A DNA stretch of 64,000 nucleotides from Streptomyces phaeoluteigriseus (GTDB lineage: Bacteria > Actinomycetota > Actinomycetes > Streptomycetales > Streptomycetaceae), in the NCBI RefSeq assembly GCF_001896135.2, contig NZ_MPOH02000015.1, forward strand, positions 1,228,792 to 1,292,791, given 5' to 3'. Shown here piece by piece: positions 62,662-64,000 of the stretch. The notes beneath the pieces were generated by a model. It had not been told where the DNA came from and did no database searches. It was given only the letters and a program-made list of their open reading frames with translations. How positions within the stretch are numbered: the first letter of the stretch is position 1; every line of letters starts with the position of its first letter. The position numbers and the translations under genes are program-made.

Positions 62662-64000
62662 CCGCCCCCGCACGGACGACGTTCGTCGAGGACATCCGCG
62701 CGCACGCCGACCGCGCGCCCCACTCCCCCGCCCTGCTGACCGCCGAGGGCCCGACCTCGTACGGCGAACTCGCGGCCCGGATCGACCGGCTCGCCGCCCG
62801 GCTCGTCGCCCACGGTGTGGGACCGGAGCGGGTCTGCGCGGTGGCCCTGCCCGCCGGCGCGGACGCCGTGGTCGCGACCGCCGCGGTCGTCCGGGCGGCG
62901 GGGCGTTCCTCACCCTGGACACCGACCTGCCGGCCGGCGGCTCGCCGCGCTCGCCGCCGGCGCGGCCCACCTGCTCACCTGCGCCTCCCTCGCCGACCGT
63001 CTCCGGCCGTTGGTCGACGCGCCCGCCGTCCTGCTCGACCGGCTCCCCGCAGCCGACCGGCCGCCGGCCGGCTTCCGCGCCCCCCATCCGCGCTCGCTCG
63101 CCTACGTCAGCCACACCTCTGGCTCGACCGGCACCCCCAATACCGTCCTCGTCGAGCACGGCGGCCTGGACACGTACCTCCGTGCCGTCGTCCGCGACAA
63201 CGCCCTCGGCCCCGGCACCGTCGCCCTCCAGCTCGCCCCGCCCGGCTACGACGCGTCCATCCGGGACACCTTCGCACCGCTCGCGGCGGGCGGGTGCGTC
63301 GTCCTGGTCGAACGCTCGCGCCTGCTCCGCGCCGAGTCCTTCGCCGACACCGTCGCCGAGTACGGCGTCGACACCCTCCTCAGCACCACTCCTTCCTTCC
63401 TGGGCTTCCTCGCCCAGTCGCCCCGCGCAGTGCGACGGCTGCGCTCCCTGCGCCTGGTCTGCTCGAGCGGCGAGTCACTGCGCCCCTTCCTCGCCGCCGG
63501 CGGCCGTGCCCTGGTCGGCGGCCGGCTGGTCAACCAGTACGGGCCCAGCGAGTGCACCATGACCTCCACCCGCTACGACGTGCCGGCGGCCCCCGACACC
63601 TCCGCCGACATCGTCGGCACCGCCATCGACGGCACCGTCGTACGCCTGCTCGACCCGCGGGGGCGCGAGGTCCCGGACGGGCGGACCGGCGAGGTGCACA
63701 TCGGCGGCGCGGGCGTGGCCCGCGGCTACGGCGGGCGACCCGGGCTGACGGCCGACCGGTTCCCGCCCGACCCGTACGGACCGCCCGGCACACGGCTGTA
63801 CCGCACCGGCGACCTCGCCCGGCGCGCCCCCGACGGGACCCTGGAGTACCTCGGCCGGGCCGATCGCCAGGTCAAGATCCGCGGCCACCGCGTGGACCCG
63901 GCCGAGATCGAGGGCGCCCTCCTCGTCCACCCCGAGGTCACCGGTGCCGTGGTGACCGCCGAGACCGACGACCGGGGCCGGACCTGGCTCGGCGCCCACG
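62658..64000 (+). CDS. NRPS adenylation protein, 3' truncated by window edge, two frameshifts
   Basis: GTG 62658 overlaps the stop of the LanB-like gene. Start: TTFVEDIRAHADRAPHSPALLTAEGPTSYGELAARIDRLAARL. One G is missing at about 62895 (before AFLTLDTDLPA) and one at about 62938; after repair it is continuous to the edge. A-domain motifs: SLAYVSHTSGSTGTPNTVLVEHGG (A3, with Asn-Thr where Lys-Gly is usual), PPGYDASIRDTFAPLAAGG, RLVCSSGESL, LVNQYGPSECTMTS (A5), GARGYGGRPGLTADRF, LYRTGDLARRAPDGTLEYLGRADRQVKIRGHRVDPAEIE. Estimated pocket residues D-A-R-S-C-S-Q-M-T. No condensation domain precedes it, so it may be a loading or stand-alone A(-T) protein. Confidence 0.87.
   Translation, partial: MTAPARTTFVEDIRAHADRAPHSPALLTAEGPTSYGELAARIDRLAARLVAHGVGPERVCAVALPAGADAVVATAAVVRAAGRSSPWTPTCRPAARRARRRRGPPAHLRLPRRPSPAVGRRARRPARPAPRSRPAAGRLPRPPSALARLRQPHLWLDRHPQYRPRRARRPGHVPPCRRPRQRPRPRHRRPPARPARLRRVHPGHLRTARGGRVRRPGRTLAPAPRRVLRRHRRRVRRRHPPQHHSFLPGLPRPVAPRSATAALPAPGLLERRVTAPLPRRRRPCPGRRPAGQPVRAQRVHHDLHPLRRAGGPRHLRRHRRHRHRRHRRTPARPAGARGPGRADRRGAHRRRGRGPRLRRATRADGRPVPARPVRTARHTAVPHRRPRPARPRRDPGVPRPGRSPGQDPRPPRGPGRDRGRPPRPPRGHRCRGDRRDRRPGPDLARRP

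Overview
The window is high-GC actinobacterial DNA of the Streptomyces type. Start codons are often GTG, third codon positions are almost all G or C, and the genes are typical streptomycete chromosomal ones: glnA2-like glutamine synthetase, glutamine-dependent NAD synthetase, panB, map, npdG, efeOBU, hmuO/hmuUV, phoD and SARP/LAL regulators. No rRNA, tRNA or CRISPR array was recognised.

Layout. (1) 1-3.1 kb is the right end of an actinomycete integrative element (AICE or prophage-like): the end of a replication ATPase-like gene, a 210-bp field of GCGTCA repeats, a small excisionase and a tyrosine integrase, followed by a strikingly AT-rich small membrane-protein gene. Both xis and int are out of frame. 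(2) 3.3-25 kb is conserved chromosome: a glutamine synthetase-like gene (glnA2 type), DUF3105 and DUF305 secreted proteins, nadE, two MFS exporters (one with a TetR gene and palindromic operator), an EEP-domain membrane protein, panB, a 183-bp MITE, a DrrAB-type ABC pair, a SARP/NB-ARC regulator, an M50 peptidase and an F420:NADPH oxidoreductase. (3) 25.5-35 kb is an iron and heme block: map, heme oxygenase, PhzF-like, heme ABC permease and ATPase, and EfeO-EfeB-EfeU, with DmdR/IdeR-type iron boxes in front of hmuO, hmuU and efeO. (4) 35-46 kb is mixed chromosomal content: prim-pol-like protein, TetR, oxidoreductase, Bcr/CflA-type MFS, beta-lactamase-fold protein, Rsm22-like methyltransferase, PhoD, SDR, an ABC ATPase relic, SnoaL, DoxX and MazG. 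(5) 46-64 kb is an accessory biosynthetic locus that runs off the right edge: a LAL regulator, a 68-aa peptide gene, a class II lanthionine synthetase (LanM), two coupled LuxR-type regulators, an NRPS module (C-A-T), a diaminobutyrate-type aminotransferase, a carbamoyltransferase with altered substrate motifs, a 141-bp tandem repeat array, a stand-alone LanB-like dehydratase-domain protein and a second NRPS adenylation gene.

Working together. The likely theme of the last region is an NRPS/RiPP-type product. The EctB-like aminotransferase could make 2,4-diaminobutyrate, the unusual carbamoyltransferase could turn that or a related amine into a ureido amino acid, and the NRPS genes could activate it. 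The LanM, the peptide and the LanB-like protein supply RiPP chemistry. LuxR and LAL regulators flank the set. This is inference from gene content.

Caution. About 20 single-base frame disruptions were found in genes that should be intact (glnA2, efeB, TetR, SARP, LanM, NRPS, aminotransferase and others), most of them gain or loss of one base in a G or C run. This looks more like sequence error than gene decay. Such genes are annotated across their full extent. The integrase is different: it carries a 4-bp TGCA duplication.
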